Assembly (NCBI GenBank): GCA_020722645.1
Contig: DYKL01000171.1
Coordinates: forward strand, 1 to 7,393
Direction of reading: 5' to 3'
Length of the DNA: 7,393 bases
Source: Acetofilamentum sp.
Lineage (GTDB): Bacteria; Bacteroidota; Bacteroidia; Bacteroidales; JAFGUD01
This document shows, in pieces, positions 5,570 to 7,393 of the stretch. A program made the translations under genes and the position numbers. Numbering within the stretch: the stretch's first letter is position 1; every line of letters begins with the position of its first letter. Below the pieces are notes generated by a model. That model saw only the letters and a program-made list of their open reading frames with translations. It was not told the DNA's origin and made no database searches.

Positions 5570-6988
5570 TCAGAATTCATTCTTTTGCAAATGATTAACC
5601 GCAACGGTCAGTCCGTATAAATTACTTAAAATTTCCGCTGTTTTTTCAGCACAGTAAACTGAGCGATGCCTGCCGCCCGTGCAACCAAAATTTACTTGTA
5701 AATTAGGATAAGCCATCTTTGAATAATTTTTAGCAGCATTTGTAATCATCTTTATAACATCAGATATAAACACTTCTACTTCTGCGTAACCCTCCAGATA
5801 TGCTTTAACCGGTTCATCAAGAGCTGATAATTTTTTATAATATTCTATTCTGCCCGGATTAGGTAAAAATCTGCAGTCGAAAACAAATCCTCCTTTATTT
5901 CCTGTTTCATCAGGCGGATAACCGTTTTTGTGATACGAAAAACTAGTAATGTTTACAAGCAAATTTTTTGAATATCCTCTGAAGGTTTCTGCTAATTCGG
6001 AACTTTGTAACAAAATAAGTGATTTGTACAATTCAGGAAATTCATCTTTTGTAATGTATTGATTATCAAGCATCATTGCAATATTTTCCAATGCTTTCGG
6101 TATGCTTGAAATAAAATGTTGTTTGCGTTCAACAATACCTCTGAAACCATAAGCACCAAATGCCTGCAAAATTCTCACTACCGAAAACAATTTGAACATT
6201 CTTTCAAATTCATCTTTATTAACATCTACATTCTTGTTTATTAGTTCGTAATAATAATTTTTAAGCTCATTTTTCATCTCTTCTGATAAATTTGCTTTAC
6301 TGTCAAACAAAAGAGAAGCCAAATCATAATAAAAAGCACCTTTTCTGCCACCCTGATAATCAATAAAATACGGCACATCATCTACCAACATTATGTTTTT
6401 TGACTGAAAATCACGGTATAAAAAAAAGTCAGACGGAGCAGAAAGCAGAATATCTGTTAATTTACTGAAATCGTCTTCCAAAAACTGCTCACTGAAACCT
6501 ATTTTTGCAATTTTGAGAACCATATATTTGAAATAATTCAAATCCCACATTATCGACTGCCTGTCAAATTCTCTTCTGGGGTAACATTTTGATAAATCCA
6601 AATTTTCAATTCCTTTAGTTTGGAACAAAATCAAATGTTCTAATATTTTTTTATAATATTTTAAGATTTGTTCGCTCTTCGGGTTTGTCTGTAAAAAATC
6701 AAACAATGTTAAATCACCTAAATCCTTTATAAAATATATGTTTTCGGCATCAAAACGTGAGATAACTTCAGGTACATTCAAATTTTTATTTAAAAAGTGT
6801 TCTGTGAAACTCAAAAAAGCTTCATTTTCCTGATTATCAGGATTATAAACACCCAAAACAGTTTTTTCACAGTCAAATATCCTGTAATATTGTCTGTATG
6901 AACCCGATTGTTTTAATTGAACAATTTTTATATCTTTGTTCTTAAAAATTGAAGAATACTTTTCTTTGATTTTTTCAATAATGTCCAT
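5570..6988 (-). CDS. AmgK-like phosphotransferase fused to a RapZ C-terminal domain
   Basis: The 472-residue protein is cytoplasmic, with no signal peptide or membrane segment. Residues 1 to about 320 are an aminoglycoside-phosphotransferase-fold kinase: nucleotide loop SGSYRQYYRI (28-37), catalytic loop FLYRDFQSKNIML (189-201) with base D193 and N198, and metal-binding D210 in FIDYQGG. The YRDFQ/IDYQ pattern resembles AmgK, the MurNAc/GlcNAc anomeric kinase of cell-wall recycling. Residues about 341-466 match the RapZ C-terminal domain: FVFDCRFLPNPGR (368-380), LDEPVKAYLE (390-399) and the FGCTGGRHRSVY signature (434-445). In E. coli RapZ this domain senses glucosamine-6-phosphate and binds small RNA. 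The RapZ N-terminal P-loop domain is absent. Such fusions are, as I recall, common in Bacteroidota. Inferred role: amino-sugar phosphorylation coupled to sensing, in peptidoglycan salvage; the substrate is unproven. The C-terminus ends in NHLQ where relatives often have an HRE/HRT-type end. ATG 6988 is fixed by in-frame TAG and TAA at 6997-6992. Confidence 0.88.
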   Translation of the reverse strand: MDIIEKIKEKYSSIFKNKDIKIVQLKQSGSYRQYYRIFDCEKTVLGVYNPDNQENEAFLSFTEHFLNKNLNVPEVISRFDAENIYFIKDLGDLTLFDFLQTNPKSEQILKYYKKILEHLILFQTKGIENLDLSKCYPRREFDRQSIMWDLNYFKYMVLKIAKIGFSEQFLEDDFSKLTDILLSAPSDFFLYRDFQSKNIMLVDDVPYFIDYQGGRKGAFYYDLASLLFDSKANLSEEMKNELKNYYYELINKNVDVNKDEFERMFKLFSVVRILQAFGAYGFRGIVERKQHFISSIPKALENIAMMLDNQYITKDEFPELYKSLILLQSSELAETFRGYSKNLLVNITSFSYHKNGYPPDETGNKGGFVFDCRFLPNPGRIEYYKKLSALDEPVKAYLEGYAEVEVFISDVIKMITNAAKNYSKMAYPNLQVNFGCTGGRHRSVYCAEKTAEILSNLYGLTVAVNHLQKNEF

Positions 6989-6994
6989 AGTTTA

Positions 6995-7393
6995 CTAATG
7001 TGATAATGAGATAATGTGCCAATTAGCTAATGTGATAATGTGATAATGTGCCAATTAGCCAATGTGCTAATGTGCTAATTTGCCAATGTGCTAATGTGAT
7101 AATGTGCCAATTAGCCAATGTGATAATGTGCCAATTAGCCAATGTGCTAATGTGATAATGTGATAATGTGCCAATGTGCTAATGTGCCAATGTGCTAATG
7201 TGATAATGTGCCAATTAGCTAATGTGCTAATTTGCCAATGTGCTAATGTGATAATGTGCCAATTAGCTAATGTGCTAATGTGCTAATTTGCCAATGTGCT
7301 AATTTGCTAATTAAACTAATTGGCTAATTAACTAATTGACTAATTAACTAATTGACTAATTAACTAATTGACTAATTAACTAATTAACTAATT
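6995..7393. repeat. Tandem array of 8-bp units (49 full copies plus a partial) abutting the kinase start
   Basis: From 6995 to 7306 there are 39 consecutive octamers in perfect phase. They use only six words: ctaatgtg (11), ataatgtg (9), ccaatgtg (8), ccaattag (6), ctaatttg (4) and ataatgag (1). AAT at unit positions 3-5 is invariant. Unit 40 (7307-7314) is ctaattaa. One extra A follows at 7315, and then nine units of ctaatt plus GG, AA or GA run to 7387, mostly alternating AA and GA as a 16-bp repeat. The array is cut by the window edge. A 48-bp block at 7067-7114 recurs identically at 7219-7266. The nearest unit is 6 bases from the ATG at 6988. No coding frame runs through it, and a period of 8 excludes a codon-phased protein repeat. 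There are no spacers, so it is not CRISPR. Confidence 0.95.

Noticed and set aside
6995..7393. CRISPR array
   Set aside because: The repeats are directly adjacent 8-mers without unique spacers, and no cas gene is present.
6995..7393. Repeat-containing protein or N-terminal extension of the kinase
   Set aside because: In-frame TAG and TAA lie immediately upstream of the ATG at 6988, and the 8-bp period gives recurrent stops in the array.

Overview
The window looks like a low-GC chromosomal segment from a member of the Bacteroidota, probably a Bacteroidales-like or related uncultured lineage. Three things point there. The secreted protease ends in a Por/type IX secretion (T9SS) C-terminal sorting domain. 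Promoter-like sites match the Bacteroidota sigma consensus (TTTG, about 20 bp, TAnnTTTG). Starts have A-rich leaders without clear Shine-Dalgarno sequences. The phylum call rests on motifs; genus and species cannot be told from this sequence.

Layout, left to right. At 1-159 (minus) is the start of a reading frame, or a remnant, resembling Rhs/TcB-type toxin proteins; it runs off the left edge. A near-perfect Bacteroidota promoter (179-210) drives a tRNA-Arg(ACG) gene (227-300). The tRNA is followed at once by a hairpin terminator (307-333) that also overlaps the stop codon of the convergent recQ gene. recQ (332-2464, minus) encodes a complete 710-residue RecQ helicase. A 97-bp divergent spacer separates it from a secreted C10 (streptopain-like) cysteine protease gene (2562-4775, plus). 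A 794-bp non-coding stretch follows (4776-5569). It holds several inverted repeats, including a 128-bp element (4928-5055) with 18-bp terminal inverted repeats and a matching 5-bp flanking duplication, a MITE-like candidate. A strong hairpin terminator (5533-5566) sits just past the end of a minus-strand gene (5570-6988). That gene encodes a two-domain protein: an AmgK-like sugar/aminoglycoside-type kinase fused to a RapZ C-terminal domain. Only 6 bp upstream of its ATG begins a tandem array of 8-bp units (6995 to the window end), 39 of them in unbroken phase and built from only six word variants.

How the parts relate. The genes do not form one operon or one visible system. tRNA-Arg and recQ are housekeeping genes in convergent orientation sharing a terminator. 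The protease is an exported degradative enzyme, and its transcript converges on that of the kinase-RapZ gene. The kinase-RapZ fusion is most likely concerned with cell-wall amino-sugar salvage or its sensing (inference). The most unusual parts are the octamer array occupying the kinase gene's promoter/5' region and the MITE-like element between the convergent genes. I see no CRISPR array, phage gene or autonomous transposase.
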